This document shows positions 5,874 through 5,983 of a stretch of DNA of 5,983 nt, one piece after another. Origin of the DNA: Chitinophagales bacterium. GTDB lineage: Bacteria > Bacteroidota > Bacteroidia > Chitinophagales > Chitinophagaceae. Below the pieces are notes generated by a model. The model saw only the letters and a program-made list of their open reading frames with translations, had not been told where the DNA came from and made no database searches. The stretch lies in assembly GCA_013297585.1 (NCBI GenBank), contig JAAFHG010000259.1, positions 1 through 5,983 on the forward strand. Reading direction: 5' to 3'. Position numbers and translations under genes: made by a program. Position 1 is the first letter of the stretch. The number at the start of each line of letters is the position of its first letter.

Positions 5874-5983
5874 ATGAAACTTTATTACAGCAAACACGAA
5901 CTACCTTTTCAATATCCGTTTACCATTTCTAATGGCCGTACCAAAACGCACCAACCAACTTTGGTGGTAGCATTACAAATAGG
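5874..5983 (+). CDS. Probable dipeptide epimerase, enolase superfamily (N-terminal fragment)
   Basis: The frame starts at ATG 5874-5876 and runs open off the right edge, giving 36 full codons. The visible protein is MKLYYSKHELPFQYPFTIS followed by NGRTKTHQPTLVVALQI. A first strand, then 'PFTIS.G..KT..PTLVV', is the N-terminal capping-domain pattern of the muconate-lactonizing / L-Ala-D/L-Glu epimerase group in the enolase superfamily. Such enzymes epimerise L-Ala-D-Glu from recycled murein peptides in the cytoplasm. The catalytic lysines and metal ligands lie beyond the window, so the exact reaction is inferred. An in-frame ATG at 5856 would add six residues (MHLIRV), but these are encoded by the 9-bp repeats; the 5874 start fits the family better. 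A stop at 5826-5828 limits any further extension. No Shine-Dalgarno sequence is seen. Confidence 0.7.
   Translation, partial: MKLYYSKHELPFQYPFTISNGRTKTHQPTLVVALQI

Overview
The window reads as an AT-rich chromosomal segment of a Bacteroidota bacterium, most likely a Chitinophagaceae-type or related lineage. The clues are a long DPE2-like 4-alpha-glucanotransferase with two N-terminal starch-binding domains, a DUF2452-type protein, what looks like an enolase-superfamily dipeptide epimerase, no Shine-Dalgarno sequence before any of the four starts, and an intergenic region built from short-period repeats (GCAAAGnnn, AATTCGTGT, ATCTGCG) of a kind I associate with Bacteroidota genomes. The lineage is an inference from gene content; no rRNA or tRNA is present.

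Layout: (1) 1-531, minus strand, the N-terminal 177 residues of a gene that runs off the left edge; it ends in the start of a DUF2452-like domain. (2) 532-787, a gene-free spacer with a weak possible terminator behind the next gene. (3) 788-2125, minus strand, an intact family 1 glycoside hydrolase (beta-glucosidase type). (4) 2126-2523, an AT-rich divergent promoter region with several short palindromes, including a 16-bp site close to the LacI/PurR-family operator pattern. (5) 2524-5238, plus strand, an intact 904-residue malQ product (CBM20-CBM20-GH77). (6) 5239-5855, a gene-free region holding at least five different repeat elements in a row, including a degenerate 21-bp tandem array of eight units. 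(7) 5874 to the right edge, plus strand, the first 36 or so residues of a probable dipeptide epimerase; 9-bp repeats run right up to its start codon.

How the genes fit together: the GH1 enzyme and MalQ are both cytoplasmic glycan enzymes with no signal peptide, transcribed away from each other from one shared control region. The first would release glucose from beta-linked oligosaccharides and the second would disproportionate maltose or malto-oligosaccharides. A shared operator would make them a small co-regulated sugar-utilisation pair, but no regulator or transporter lies in the window. The flanking genes look unrelated to sugar use. I found no sign of a defence system, prophage, insertion sequence or CRISPR array. 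The most unusual material is the repeat-rich spacer at 5239-5873, not the genes.
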